33,080 bases of DNA from Steroidobacteraceae bacterium (GCA_025927665.1 JAICKZ010000002.1:1-33080); one strand, 5' to 3'. Shown: positions 9,550 through 19,657, counted from the stretch's first letter. Notes: a model not told the origin generated them from the sequence alone. Program-made: numbers and translations.

Positions 9550-11907
9550 TCACCATTTCCAATCGCGAATCTCTGGCATATCCCGACCGTTAATATTAAT
9601 GTACTGCCTGTGATCGAGCAACTTGTCTTTAAGTTGTTGCTTCAGATAAATTCCTTGACTACCGGTTTGCGGTAAGCGATCAACGGCATCCATGACTAGA
9701 TGAAATCGATCCAACTCATTAAGCACCGTCATATCGAAGGGCGTGGTAATCGTGCCCTCCTCTTTATAACCGCGAACATGAAAGTTGTCGTGATTGGTGC
9801 GTCGATAAGTCAGTCGATGAATTAACCATGGATAGGCATGAAATGCGAAGATCACGGGTTTGTTCTTGGTGAATAACTCATCGAAATCGGTATCGGTCAA
9901 GCCGTGAGGATGTTCAGTATGCGGTTGTAACTTCATCAGATCGACAACATTCACGACGCGAATTTTTAACGTGGGCAAATGCTTACGCATAATGGACACT
10001 GCCGCCAATGTCTCCAATGTCGGGACATCACCACAACACGCCATGACCACATCAGGTTCAACACCTTGATCGTTACTGGCCCATTGCCATACACCAACAC
10101 CCTGCGCGCAATGTTTAGCTGCGGCTTCCATCGTCAACCATTGCGGTGCTGGATGTTTGCCCGCAATCACGACATTCACGTAATGGAGACTACGCAGGCA
10201 ATGATCCATCACGGACAGTAAGCAATTTGCATCAGGCGGCAAGTACACCCGCACTACCTCGGCTTTCTTATTAATGACTTGATCGATGAATCCCGGGTCT
10301 TGATGTGTGAAGCCATTGTGGTCTTGTCGCCATACATGCGACGCCAATAGATAATTCAACGATGCAATCTTACGCCGCCAAGGCAGTTGCGCCGTCACCT
10401 TCAGCCACTTGGCATGTTGATTAAACATGGAATCAACAATATGAATGAAAGCTTCATAGCAGTTGAATAACCCATGCCGACCGGTGAGCAAGTAGCCTTC
10501 GAGCCAACCTTCGCATTGATGTTCACTCAACATTTCCATGACACGCCCATCGGTTGCAAGAAATTCATCACTCGGTATGGTGGTCGCGTCCCATTGACGT
10601 TGTGTGACCTCAAACACCGATTGCAATCCGTTGGAAATGGTCTCGTCAGGACCAAACACACGAAAATTTCTTTGCGTCATATTGAGTTTGATGACATCAC
10701 GTAAAAATTTTCCCAATACACGAGTATCGCCACTGCCCTGTATTCCAGGCGTTGCCACATCGATTGCATATTTGCGAAAATCTGGCATGCGTAAGTCACG
10801 CAGCAAGATTCCTCCATTGGCATGTGGATTGGCACCCATACGGCGTTCGCCTTCAGGGGCAAGTGCCGCAATTTCCGGTTGTAATCTGCCTTGATGATCA
10901 AAGAGCTCTTCAGGTCGATAACTTCTAAGCCATTCTTCCAATAATTTTAAATGTTCGGGATGAACAGCGGGATTGGAGAGCGGTACTTGATGCGAATGAA
11001 ATGTTCCTTCAACTTGTACACCATCGACTATCTTGGGACCGGTCCATCCCTTCGGCGAGTTGAGCACAATCATCGGCCAGCGAGGACGTGTGGTATTTTT
11101 ATTGATGCGTGCGTCGTGTTGAATTTGTTTGATTTCTGCGATCACGCGATCCAACGTTGCTGCCATCGCTTGATGCATGAGCTCAGGTTCGTGACCTTCA
11201 ACAAAATAAGGTGTCCACCCATAGCCGCGCAACAACTGCTCTAACTCTTCGTGAGAGATACGTGCCAATACAGTGGGATTGGCAATTTTATAACCATTCA
11301 AATGCAAGATCGGCAGTACCACACCATCCGTTGTTGCATTGAGAAATTTATTAGAATGCCATGCTGTCGCCAATGGACCGGTCTCGGCCTCGCCGTCACC
11401 CACAACGCAAGCAACAATCAAATCGGGATTATCAAATACCGCACCGAATGAATGACTAAGTGAGTAGCCCAGTTCACCACCTTCATGAATGGAGCCCGGA
11501 CACTCGGGTGACGCGTGACTGGGAATACCACCGGGAAATGAAAATTGCAGAAACAATTTTTGCAAACCCGCTTCATCTTGACTGATGTCGGGATAGATCT
11601 CGCTGTAGGTTCCTTCCAAATAAGTGTTACTGACAACCGCCGGCCCGCCATGTCCAGGCCCAGAAACATAAATCATATTGAGGTCATATTGTTTGATGAC
11701 TCGATTTAAGTGCGCGTAGATAAAATTCTGTCCCGGTGTGGTGCCCCAATGACCGAGCAACATGTGTTTAATGTCTTCAAGCTTAAGCGGTCGCTTCAGC
11801 AGTGGATTGTCGAATAAATATATCTGCCCAACTGACAGATAGTTTGCAGCGCGCCAGTAAGCATCTATCTTACGTAGCAATTCGACAGTGCATTGATTTT
11901 CGTTCAT
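9550..11907 (-). CDS. xfp: Phosphoketolase (xylulose-5-P/fructose-6-P)
   Basis: 785 aa; [92 protein letters not shown]. Confidence 0.96.
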   Translation of the reverse strand: MNENQCTVELLRKIDAYWRAANYLSVGQIYLFDNPLLKRPLKLEDIKHMLLGHWGTTPGQNFIYAHLNRVIKQYDLNMIYVSGPGHGGPAVVSNTYLEGTYSEIYPDISQDEAGLQKLFLQFSFPGGIPSHASPECPGSIHEGGELGYSLSHSFGAVFDNPDLIVACVVGDGEAETGPLATAWHSNKFLNATTDGVVLPILHLNGYKIANPTVLARISHEELEQLLRGYGWTPYFVEGHEPELMHQAMAATLDRVIAEIKQIQHDARINKNTTRPRWPMIVLNSPKGWTGPKIVDGVQVEGTFHSHQVPLSNPAVHPEHLKLLEEWLRSYRPEELFDHQGRLQPEIAALAPEGERRMGANPHANGGILLRDLRMPDFRKYAIDVATPGIQGSGDTRVLGKFLRDVIKLNMTQRNFRVFGPDETISNGLQSVFEVTQRQWDATTIPSDEFLATDGRVMEMLSEHQCEGWLEGYLLTGRHGLFNCYEAFIHIVDSMFNQHAKWLKVTAQLPWRRKIASLNYLLASHVWRQDHNGFTHQDPGFIDQVINKKAEVVRVYLPPDANCLLSVMDHCLRSLHYVNVVIAGKHPAPQWLTMEAAAKHCAQGVGVWQWASNDQGVEPDVVMACCGDVPTLETLAAVSIMRKHLPTLKIRVVNVVDLMKLQPHTEHPHGLTDTDFDELFTKNKPVIFAFHAYPWLIHRLTYRRTNHDNFHVRGYKEEGTITTPFDMTVLNELDRFHLVMDAVDRLPQTGSQGIYLKQQLKDKLLDHRQYININGRDMPEIRDWKW

Positions 11908-11909
11908 AG

Positions 11910-13139
11910 CTAACGCGACTCGGTTGCAGTAAGACCCACAAGGTGAATAATCATTCTCGCCATCATCAATTCTTCATTAGTACGAATAACGCGAACATTC
12001 ACTTGACTGCCGGCAGCCGAGATCAGTGGAGCATTGTCCGCATTGCGTGTTACATCTATCTTAACGCCAAGAAACTCAAGGCCAGTGCAAATGCGTTCAC
12101 GAATGACGGGGGCATTTTCTCCGATACCACCCGCAAACACCAACGTGTCCAATCCACTCAACACAGTGGAGAATGAACCGATCCACTTCTTTGCTTGATA
12201 GCAAAACAACGCCAGAGCTTCGGCAGCGTGAACATCATCAGCTTCGCACTCAAGTAGATCACGCACATCCGAGCTGCGTTCCGAAATGCCGAGCAATCCA
12301 GACTCATGATTCACCATGTGTTGAAATTGTTCAGTACTCATTTGCTTGGCGTGTGCCAAGTAATATATCAGACCAGGATCAATGTCACCGGTTCGTGTAC
12401 CCATCACCAATCCCGCCGTCGGTGTGAATCCCATACTGGTGTCAATGCTGTTGCCATTAAGCACCGCCGCCATGCTTGCGCCACCACCAAGATGCGCAAG
12501 AATTACACGACCGTGCGTCGCGGCCGGATCGCCCATACGGATTAATTCTTCCATAAGATAACTGAATGACAGACCGTGGAACCCATAACGTTCTACACCG
12601 TGGGTTTGATAGCGACGCGGGATGGGCAACAACTTTGCAACGCTTGGCATGCCGCGATGAAACGCCGTGTCAAAACATGCAATCTGCGGTAATGATGGAT
12701 GTCGCTGTTGAATTGTTTCAATCAACTTTATTTCATGTGGTAGATGCTCGGGGTCGTACGCAGTGACACTGCGAAGTTCATTGAGTAATGCCGGTGTGAT
12801 CGGTTGCGGTGAAACATGCGCCATTCCATGAACAATGCGATGACCTACTGCTTTAACGGTTGCGAAAGCAGGCTGCTGTTCGAGGTAATTCAACACGGCA
12901 GCTATCGCTGCACTATGATCCGATGCATCAATGACGTGACTCTCCCGCTCTTTGTTGTCCGCATGATTGATCGTTAAGCTCGTGCCCTTCGAACCAATGC
13001 GATCCAACTTGCCATGCACAATCACCTGTGGCGATTGATCAACTTCATATAACGCAAAGCGCACACTCGAAGATCCACCGTTGATCGTTAAGATAGAGGA
13101 ATTATCCAATTTAATATCATTCCGGTTGTTTGATGTCAT
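11910..13139 (-). CDS. ackA: Acetate kinase
   Basis: [95 protein letters not shown]. Its stop lies 2 nt before the phosphoketolase start. Confidence 0.95.
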   Translation of the reverse strand: MTSNNRNDIKLDNSSILTINGGSSSVRFALYEVDQSPQVIVHGKLDRIGSKGTSLTINHADNKERESHVIDASDHSAAIAAVLNYLEQQPAFATVKAVGHRIVHGMAHVSPQPITPALLNELRSVTAYDPEHLPHEIKLIETIQQRHPSLPQIACFDTAFHRGMPSVAKLLPIPRRYQTHGVERYGFHGLSFSYLMEELIRMGDPAATHGRVILAHLGGGASMAAVLNGNSIDTSMGFTPTAGLVMGTRTGDIDPGLIYYLAHAKQMSTEQFQHMVNHESGLLGISERSSDVRDLLECEADDVHAAEALALFCYQAKKWIGSFSTVLSGLDTLVFAGGIGENAPVIRERICTGLEFLGVKIDVTRNADNAPLISAAGSQVNVRVIRTNEELMMARMIIHLVGLTATESR

Positions 13140-13388
13140 TCCACAGTAAAGCTATAGCTTACTCTTATTCCGCATGTTGATTGCATCGCCGATCTTACGC
13201 GATAAGTAATACCCAGTACTTGATTGTGAGCATTGCCTGCATTCAAAACTGAATTCGTCATTAAGTTTATGGCCTGCTGTTCAAACAATCTCAACCCCAA
13301 CAACAATTTATGTGTGGTACCGAACTGACTATGTAGAAGGCGCCAAAGATACTTCAGAAAGACAGTCAGCAAAATAACGAGGAGCTTA

Positions 13389-13769
13389 ATGATGCAATCC
13401 TATTCAATGCTGCAGGTAGCTTCCGTTTTATTTGGTATCGCCGCACTCGGCGGCCTGGTGATGGCTGGCATGCGTTTCAATGGCGTCCCACATCCCCCAG
13501 CTTGGCTCGCCATGGTTCATGGTTTGTTAGCAGCCGCTGGTTTAACCTTATTAATATACGCCGCCGCAAGCGTTGGCGTTCCACTCATGGCGCAGATTGC
13601 AATCGTCTGCTTTGTCATTGCGGCCATCGGCGGTGCGGCTATGAATTTATTGTTTCACTGGAAACAATTGCCCCTACCAATCCCATTAATGATTATTCAT
13701 GCATTGCTTGCAGTAGTCGGTTTTGTGTTGTTACTCGCATGCATATATGGACAATCACATACTCAATAG
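13389..13769 (+). CDS. Small conserved-looking membrane protein with internal duplication
   Basis: 126 aa, four hydrophobic segments in two similar halves; upstream GAGGAG RBS. Confidence 0.7.
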   Translation: MMQSYSMLQVASVLFGIAALGGLVMAGMRFNGVPHPPAWLAMVHGLLAAAGLTLLIYAAASVGVPLMAQIAIVCFVIAAIGGAAMNLLFHWKQLPLPIPLMIIHALLAVVGFVLLLACIYGQSHTQ

Positions 13770-13953
13770 AAGTTTCAATATCTGCGTTCTTAAGGGCATA
13801 TACAGTCTGTGGTTTCTTGCTCATCGCTTAATTCTCCAGTGAGCTAAACCCAAATAGTGAACATTATGAATCGCCCAATTCTGTGCGACAACGTACATAA
13901 AGAAATCACTTTGCAAATTATGAATGAATGCTAGGCTTCTCTTGCATTGATAG

Positions 13954-15069
13954 TCACGCCTCCAACATTCGATCCATCAACGCCGCTTTCACCACTGAAT
14001 CTTTCTTCTGATGATTAGAGACTTCTTTTAAGGCGATTAATATTGGTGTAATCAACACCACTCCTACTATTCCCCAAAACCATCCGCTCAACCAAATACC
14101 CAGGAACAACATAATTGGATTTAAATTCAGGCGATATCCCACCAGCAATGGCTGCACCAGTTGACCTTCGATGGTGGTAATCCCCAAGAAACTGGCGGCA
14201 ACACCGATTGCTGTAACGTAGCCTTCAAAGCTAACCAATGATACGACAGTAATAACGAGCAGACTAACCAACGGACCTATGTAGGGAATAAAATTTAACA
14301 CTGCAGCCATAATGCCCCAAAGCCATGGATTCGGCAGTCCCCACAAAGTGAGTACCAAACTTGTCACACATCCTAAGCCAACGTTGATGGATGCCAAGGT
14401 CGCAAAGTAACGGCTAAGTTCAGCACGTACCGATGCAATATTATGAAGGTAATGGCATTGATAACCTTTACGTATCAGTGCCGACTCAACGCTAAGTAAG
14501 GTTTTTGCTCCTGCGATGAGTAAAAAGATGGTTAAAAGAATCACAGTAACAATATTAATGAATGCCAGACGTATTGCTCCCATGCGTACGATACCCTCCT
14601 CTCTTGAAGATGCATCGGCAATGACCAAATCAGGTGTGGTGTGAGTACTGGTCAGTGAGGTTGCACGTACAGTCACGCTATCTATACGTGCCAGCACTCT
14701 TTGCAAAGGGCGAATCTTTTGTTCGACTTTCTGCAAAATACTGGGTGCATCTTCAATCCACTTTAAAGTTGGGTTCCATGCCATATCCACAACTATCGCA
14801 AAACTGCCGATTAATGTACCCACAATCAATATAGCGGCGATGATCCGTGGAAAATGACGGCGTTCCAACCAATCCGTCAATGGCGATAACAATATCGCAA
14901 GCAAGGTAGCGAACAAAACAGGTGCAAGTGCTGGCTTACAAAAATAAACAATAACACCAACAGCAAGCCAAGAAAGAAGCCTTAATGCGAACAAACATTT
15001 GGTAATTCCAGATGCATCCACAATATTCCGAACACTTTGCGTTGGCATAAGCGTGTCCTCAACATGCAT
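13954..15069 (-). CDS. AI-2E family transporter
   Basis: FATLLAILLSPLTDWLERRHFPRIIAAILIV, GLPNPWLWGIMAAVLNFIPYIGPLVS, EGQLVQPLLVGYRLNLNPIMLFLGIWLSGWFWGIVGVVLITPILIALKEV. Confidence 0.92.
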   Translation of the reverse strand: MHVEDTLMPTQSVRNIVDASGITKCLFALRLLSWLAVGVIVYFCKPALAPVLFATLLAILLSPLTDWLERRHFPRIIAAILIVGTLIGSFAIVVDMAWNPTLKWIEDAPSILQKVEQKIRPLQRVLARIDSVTVRATSLTSTHTTPDLVIADASSREEGIVRMGAIRLAFINIVTVILLTIFLLIAGAKTLLSVESALIRKGYQCHYLHNIASVRAELSRYFATLASINVGLGCVTSLVLTLWGLPNPWLWGIMAAVLNFIPYIGPLVSLLVITVVSLVSFEGYVTAIGVAASFLGITTIEGQLVQPLLVGYRLNLNPIMLFLGIWLSGWFWGIVGVVLITPILIALKEVSNHQKKDSVVKAALMDRMLEA

Positions 15070-15395
15070 TTAAATAAGCGGCGGTCGATCTAATTCATGT
15101 GTAATATTTACCATTACAAAAACTGAATTGGCTTTTACACAGTTCATTAAATTTTTATGACGCCATGAAAAGGATGCGATGTAAACCGCATTTAAATGCT
15201 GCTCCAATAAGTTGAACCCCGCTGTCAGAGGATTGTCCAGATTAGCGTAGGAACGGTATATTTAAAGATTGCATATTGCATCTGTGTCTCTTATATTTTC
15301 GGTAAACACAGTACGAGTAATGTTTTGCTCTATCTACTCTTAATCTACTCCTAGGCGCTGCCTCTTAATCCCAACCGCCACAAACAGGGTCAGCA

Positions 15396-16769
15396 ATGCA
15401 AGAATTTCTATCCGCATTTCTTAATCGCCGCTATTTGTTGTTGCCATTGGTGGCTGCCATCAGTTTGATTGCGATCGTATGCTATATCACTGAAATGGAA
15501 CGTGCCGAGGTGATGAACATCGCGCAAGACATTCGTAGCGCTGAAGGTCGTTTAAGATTGCTGGGCGATTTTGCGTACGCGGCCGCCGACATGGAAAGTG
15601 AGGGTCGTGGATATATGTTGACGCTCGATTCAAGATTTTTAACACCCTATGCAGATGCAACGCGACGTGTAGAAAAAAGCCTCGCCGATCTGCAAACGAC
15701 GTATAGCAAGCTTCCTGACAAAGATGCCCAGATTAGACAAATAAATGAATTGGTAACGCAGAAAAATCCAATCATAAAGAGCACACTGGATACAGCTCAA
15801 TTCACCAAAGCCGGCTCTGAATTTTCTAAACAAACCAGCACTATCGAAGGATTATTATGGATGCGGCAAATGCGTTCAATGATCGAGCAATTACGTGATG
15901 AAGAACGTTCTCGTCTTTATGACAGCACTGAGCGTTGGCAAAGAAAACATCAGCTAATCGGCATTATTAATGTAGCCAGTGCCACGTTATCGGCAACGCT
16001 TCTTGTGTTGGTGGGTTTTTTTATTAGTCGTGAAATCTATCGCCGTCATGTTGCGGTTACCGAACTTGACAAGCTAGTGGAACAACGCACTAAAGAAATC
16101 AGCGAACTTTCCACCCATTTGCAAAATGTAACAGAACGAGAAAAATCGCAACTGGCGCGCGAACTGCATGATGAGCTAGGTGGGCTGTTGCTCTCAATTA
16201 AAATGGACTTAAGCCAATTAGCTAAGAAATTTGATGTGAATAGTCCAGAAATTAAAGATCGTTGGCAACGCATTCAAAGTGCTATTAGCGCTGGTGTGGA
16301 ATTAAAGCGTCGCGTGATTGAAGAATTACGCCCAACTCTGCTCGACAACATGGGACTCATCGCGGCATTAAGATGGCAGGCTGAACAGACTTGTATTCGT
16401 GCCGGCGTGGAGTTGCATGCTTTCTTTCCGGAGAACGAGCCCAATCTCAATACCGACATATCCATCGCAATTTTTCGTGTCGCACAAGAAGCCTTTATCA
16501 ATCTTGTTAAACACTCGCGCGCCACGGCGGTCACGATAGTGCTGAAGACAACCGAACGGGAACTAAATTTAACGATCGAAGATAATGGCGTCGGTATCGA
16601 CTCTCCCACCAAACCACCGTCGGGATCGCACGGGTTACTCAGTATGAAACACCGCATGCATGCCATTGGTGGCAGCTTTCAAATTGGCAGGATCGCTCCG
16701 CAAGGTACACGAGTGGTGGTTAGTGTGCCTTTGGCACCTGGTCCTGAGATCGCGCTAAGTGCTAGTTGA
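15396..16769 (+). CDS. Sensor histidine kinase (CHASE3-like sensor, HisKA_3 / HATPase)
   Basis: N-terminal TM plus CHASE3-like region (MESEGRGYMLT), second TM near 200, ARELHDELGGLLLSIKMDLSQLAKK (HisKA_3), EDNGVGID and GSHGLLSMKHRMHAIGGSFQI (ATPase). Confidence 0.92.
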   Translation: MQEFLSAFLNRRYLLLPLVAAISLIAIVCYITEMERAEVMNIAQDIRSAEGRLRLLGDFAYAAADMESEGRGYMLTLDSRFLTPYADATRRVEKSLADLQTTYSKLPDKDAQIRQINELVTQKNPIIKSTLDTAQFTKAGSEFSKQTSTIEGLLWMRQMRSMIEQLRDEERSRLYDSTERWQRKHQLIGIINVASATLSATLLVLVGFFISREIYRRHVAVTELDKLVEQRTKEISELSTHLQNVTEREKSQLARELHDELGGLLLSIKMDLSQLAKKFDVNSPEIKDRWQRIQSAISAGVELKRRVIEELRPTLLDNMGLIAALRWQAEQTCIRAGVELHAFFPENEPNLNTDISIAIFRVAQEAFINLVKHSRATAVTIVLKTTERELNLTIEDNGVGIDSPTKPPSGSHGLLSMKHRMHAIGGSFQIGRIAPQGTRVVVSVPLAPGPEIALSAS

Positions 16770-16799
16770 TTGCCTTGCGTAAGGCCATTGACTGATAAT

Positions 16800-17186
16800 C
16801 TACGCAATTCGTTCATCACGCAATGTAGCAAGCAACGAAGGAAGCTGATCCATTTGTTGCAGTTTGTCTAAAAAATAACGAGCACCCAATGTCTCTGCCT
16901 GAACACGATATTGAGGGAGCGCGTAATTGGTCATAACAATGACAACCGGTGGATTCGCTAATGACTGAATATAGCGCAGTACACCAAAACCAGTGCCTTG
17001 CTGCAAACGTAAATCCAGTACTACCGCATCAGTGCTTTTGGCACCCACTGCTGCAATAGCATCCGCCTCCGTGGTTGCGGTTCCAATGGTAGTGACACCC
17101 TGAATATCAGCAATTAATTCCAGTACTCGCTCTGATAATAAAGCAGAATCTTCAACTAGCAGTACTTTTAAATCCGCGACCGGCAT
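16800..17186 (-). CDS. Response regulator, receiver domain only
   Basis: MPVADLKVLLVEDSALLSERV..., VVLDLRLQQGTGFGVLRYIQ, VIVMTNYA; internal ATG at 17186 has a GGGGGA RBS, so the ORF-track start (17246) is probably too long. Confidence 0.85.
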   Translation of the reverse strand: MPVADLKVLLVEDSALLSERVLELIADIQGVTTIGTATTEADAIAAVGAKSTDAVVLDLRLQQGTGFGVLRYIQSLANPPVVIVMTNYALPQYRVQAETLGARYFLDKLQQMDQLPSLLATLRDERIA

Positions 17187-17296
17187 GGTCCCCCACACAT
17201 TTATGTTGTTTCGAGTCGAACCTAAATGATTCAATCGTACATCCATAGAAAATATAATTGTGCCTAACCGTTAGTGCTACGACGGCACGCACAAAT

Positions 17297-17992
17297 TCAA
17301 TCAATAATATTATTTCTCAACGCATAAGAAGTGATATCAGCATTACTGCTAAAACCCATCTTCTCCATCACGCGAGACCGATAAGTGCTGATCGTTTTTA
17401 CCGATAAACAAAGCTCCGCGGCCATTTCGGACACGGTGCATCCTTTCGCAAGTTTACAGAAAATTTGAAACTCTCGTTCAGACAGTTGCGTATGTGCCGG
17501 CTTGTCAGAATCGTGATCCAATTCAGTCACCAATAATTCTGCGAGTGTCGCGCTGACGTAGCGCTTTCCAGAAAGCACCGTCTTAACGGCCACCAGCAAT
17601 TCTTCTGGCGCCATTTCTTTATTTAAATAACCGCTTGCTCCGGCTCGCAATACATTCACCGCATATTGCTTCTCAGGAAAGCCGCTTAAAATCAACACGC
17701 GGGTCTGCGGATGTGAAGCATGCACCTGACGCAGAATATCAATTCCACTGCGGTCTGGCATGTTGATATCCAGAATCAACAGATCCCATTTTGCGAGCCG
17801 CAAGATATCCAAAGTCTCTGAACCGGTGCCGGCTTCACCAATTTCATAAGTACTGCGATTTTCATAAAGCAGTTGTTTCAAACCTTTTCTGAGAACCGCA
17901 TGGTCATCAGCGATTAAAATTTTCGCCATCAAGCGATTGGCTCCGTTGGCAATTGGAGGACGACTAGTATTGGTATCGGCGGCGACTTGCAT
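17297..17992 (-). CDS. Response regulator, NarL/LuxR (GacA/BvgA-like HTH) family
   Basis: KILIADDHAVLRKGLKQLL, LLILDINMPDRSGIDIL, HTH LSEREFQIFCKLAKGCTVSEMAAELCLSVKTISTYRSRVMEKMG; AGGAG RBS 8 nt before the 17992 ATG. Confidence 0.92.
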   Translation of the reverse strand: MQVAADTNTSRPPIANGANRLMAKILIADDHAVLRKGLKQLLYENRSTYEIGEAGTGSETLDILRLAKWDLLILDINMPDRSGIDILRQVHASHPQTRVLILSGFPEKQYAVNVLRAGASGYLNKEMAPEELLVAVKTVLSGKRYVSATLAELLVTELDHDSDKPAHTQLSEREFQIFCKLAKGCTVSEMAAELCLSVKTISTYRSRVMEKMGFSSNADITSYALRNNIID

Positions 17993-18043
17993 TCGCTGAC
18001 TCCTATTGTACTAAAGACGTAGTTACATTAAAAACATTACGCA

Positions 18044-18066
18044 TATTGTGCGCCCCTATTGTGCGC
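18044..18066. repeat. Two perfect 10-nt direct repeats TATTGTGCGC, 13-nt period
   Basis: TATTGTGCGC at 18044-18053 and 18057-18066, separated by CCC, upstream of the LuxR-type response regulator gene. Confidence 0.8.
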
Positions 18067-18116
18067 ATGCTTACCGTAATTCAGGTCACAGTGCGTAGTA
18101 TTTACACTCGAGGATT

Positions 18117-18134
18117 TGTAAGAATTTACTTACA
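18117..18134. promoter_or_regulatory. GacA-type box TGTAAG-N6-CTTACA
   Basis: TGTAAG AATTTA CTTACA, perfect inverted repeat matching the published GacA/UvrY upstream-activating consensus; ~125 bp upstream of the response regulator start. Confidence 0.55.
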
Positions 18135-18205
18135 CACTGCATCGCTCTATCAATTTCGCTTTTTTCAAGTGACAAGCTTAGCACTCAACACTCTCTAATC
18201 CAAAT

Positions 18206-18240
18206 CATGACAGCAAAGAACGATTGATCTTTGCTGCATG
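18206..18240. other. Strong intergenic hairpin (13 bp with one bulge, 8-nt loop)
   Basis: CATG-a-CAGCAAAGA / ACGATTGA / TCTTTGCTG-CATG; no U-tract on either strand. Confidence 0.7.
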
Positions 18241-18309
18241 GAATTACGGGCAACAGGGTTGACATCAGTATACAGATGTCGATCGTTACGCAATAAATGC
18301 CAGCATCAA

Positions 18310-18390
18310 TTAAAAATGATGCATGAATAGTGCAATCAAAAGAATAATCGAAAGAGGCACACCGAGTAGATACAAAATAATGGAACGCAT
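18310..18390 (-). CDS. 26-aa single-TM membrane microprotein
   Basis: Reverse strand ATG at 18390: MRSIILYLLGVPLSIILLIALFMHHF*; RBS GGAGATAACT-ATG. Same strand as MscS and 63 nt downstream of it. Too short for the ORF track. Confidence 0.8.
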   Translation of the reverse strand: MRSIILYLLGVPLSIILLIALFMHHF

Positions 18391-18453
18391 AGTTATCTCC
18401 TGTTAGTCATCGTTGGTGACTGTCATCGATAGTTAAAAAATATCCGCAAAAAA

Positions 18454-19590
18454 TTACGCATGTTGCTCATGTCCTCCCGACACAGGGAGTTCATTATGCT
18501 GTTGCTTGTCTTTATCTGACCGATCTTTTGGATTCCTTGCGAAATAAACGGTGGTTGCGGGATGCGCAAACTCCACACCGAGTTCCGCAAACTTGCGCAT
18601 CAGCTCGATATTGATCGTTTGTTGAATATCCATATAACGGCTGTAGTCCGCAGATAACACGAAGTACACAACTTCGTACTCCAATGCAGAATCGGTGTAC
18701 TTAGAGAAATGGCTGCGATCAAATCTAGTTCCGGGTTGTGCTTTTACTATTTCTTTAATGATGGAAGCTAATGACTCGACTACTTCAACTGGCGTTTCAA
18801 ATGCAATGTGCAACGTAAATAGCACACGTCGCTCTGATTGACGACCATAGTTGTGTATTCGACTTTTTATTATATCTGCGTTGGACATGATAATTTGCTC
18901 ACCGTCCAAACTGCGTAGGTGCGTGGTTTTTATTCCGATATATTCCACTCCACCCAAAATATTATCAATGATCAAAAAATCACCCACCACAAAAGGTCGA
19001 TCGAAAGCAATGGCTAATGATGCAAGTATATCGCCGAGTACATTCTGTACCGCCAATGCGATGGCGACACCACCTACTCCAAGACCTGCCACCAGTGCAG
19101 TAACACGCACACCAAGATTGTCCAATGTAAGCAACAACACCAATGTCCAGATAGTGGCTTGTGCAATAAATTTGATAATACCAAGAGAACTGATTGCTGC
19201 TAAATTTGCACCTTCATGAACGGCGCTTTTACGACCTAACCAAATTGAAACTCCTGTGGTTATCCATAGACCTGCCTGCCAGAACAATGCAATAGTAATA
19301 AGAGAATTGAGTATCCGATGAATGTCGTTGCTAAGCGTCAACGACTTTGCGCCTAAGTATATGGCTACTACCACAAAAAATAGAACGCGGGTGCGGCTCA
19401 ATATGCCGAAAGGTGTTTCCAGAATTTCTACCTTCGGTGTTGCAACCATCTTCGCATGTTTACTACTGATGATTTGCCGCACCCAGATCATGAGACTCAA
19501 TGACGCAGCAGCGATTAATATTGCAATCGCACCTTCAACTATCCATGCTCGGCTAATCTCATAACCGAAAAGACGAATATTGTCGTTCAT
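18454..19590 (-). CDS. Mechanosensitive ion channel family protein (MscS)
   Basis: VAGLGVGGVAIALAVQNVLGDILASLAIAFDRPFVVGDFLIIDNILGGVEYIGIKTTHLRSLDGEQIIMSNADI. Confidence 0.94.
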   Translation of the reverse strand: MNDNIRLFGYEISRAWIVEGAIAILIAAASLSLMIWVRQIISSKHAKMVATPKVEILETPFGILSRTRVLFFVVVAIYLGAKSLTLSNDIHRILNSLITIALFWQAGLWITTGVSIWLGRKSAVHEGANLAAISSLGIIKFIAQATIWTLVLLLTLDNLGVRVTALVAGLGVGGVAIALAVQNVLGDILASLAIAFDRPFVVGDFLIIDNILGGVEYIGIKTTHLRSLDGEQIIMSNADIIKSRIHNYGRQSERRVLFTLHIAFETPVEVVESLASIIKEIVKAQPGTRFDRSHFSKYTDSALEYEVVYFVLSADYSRYMDIQQTINIELMRKFAELGVEFAHPATTVYFARNPKDRSDKDKQQHNELPVSGGHEQHA

Positions 19591-19657
19591 TTGTCTTACT
19601 ATTAATTAATGTCAAATGTAACTAACCACTATTACATAGATTGATTACATCTGCAGT

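Noticed and set aside
13136-13372. 78-aa minus-strand ORF overlapping the ackA start by 4 nt
   Set aside because: TTG start without an RBS, no recognisable composition or domain, fills the ackA promoter region; the ATGA overlap alone is not enough.
15250-15275. GGAAC upstream of the histidine kinase as a possible EcfG -35
   Set aside because: No CGTT/GTT at 16-17 nt spacing.
16772-16785. GCCTT-GCGT-AAGGC hairpin between histidine kinase and response regulator
   Set aside because: Only 5 bp and no U-tract; insufficient for a terminator call.
18851-19219. 122-aa plus-strand ORF inside mscS
   Set aside because: Antisense shadow of conserved MscS core.
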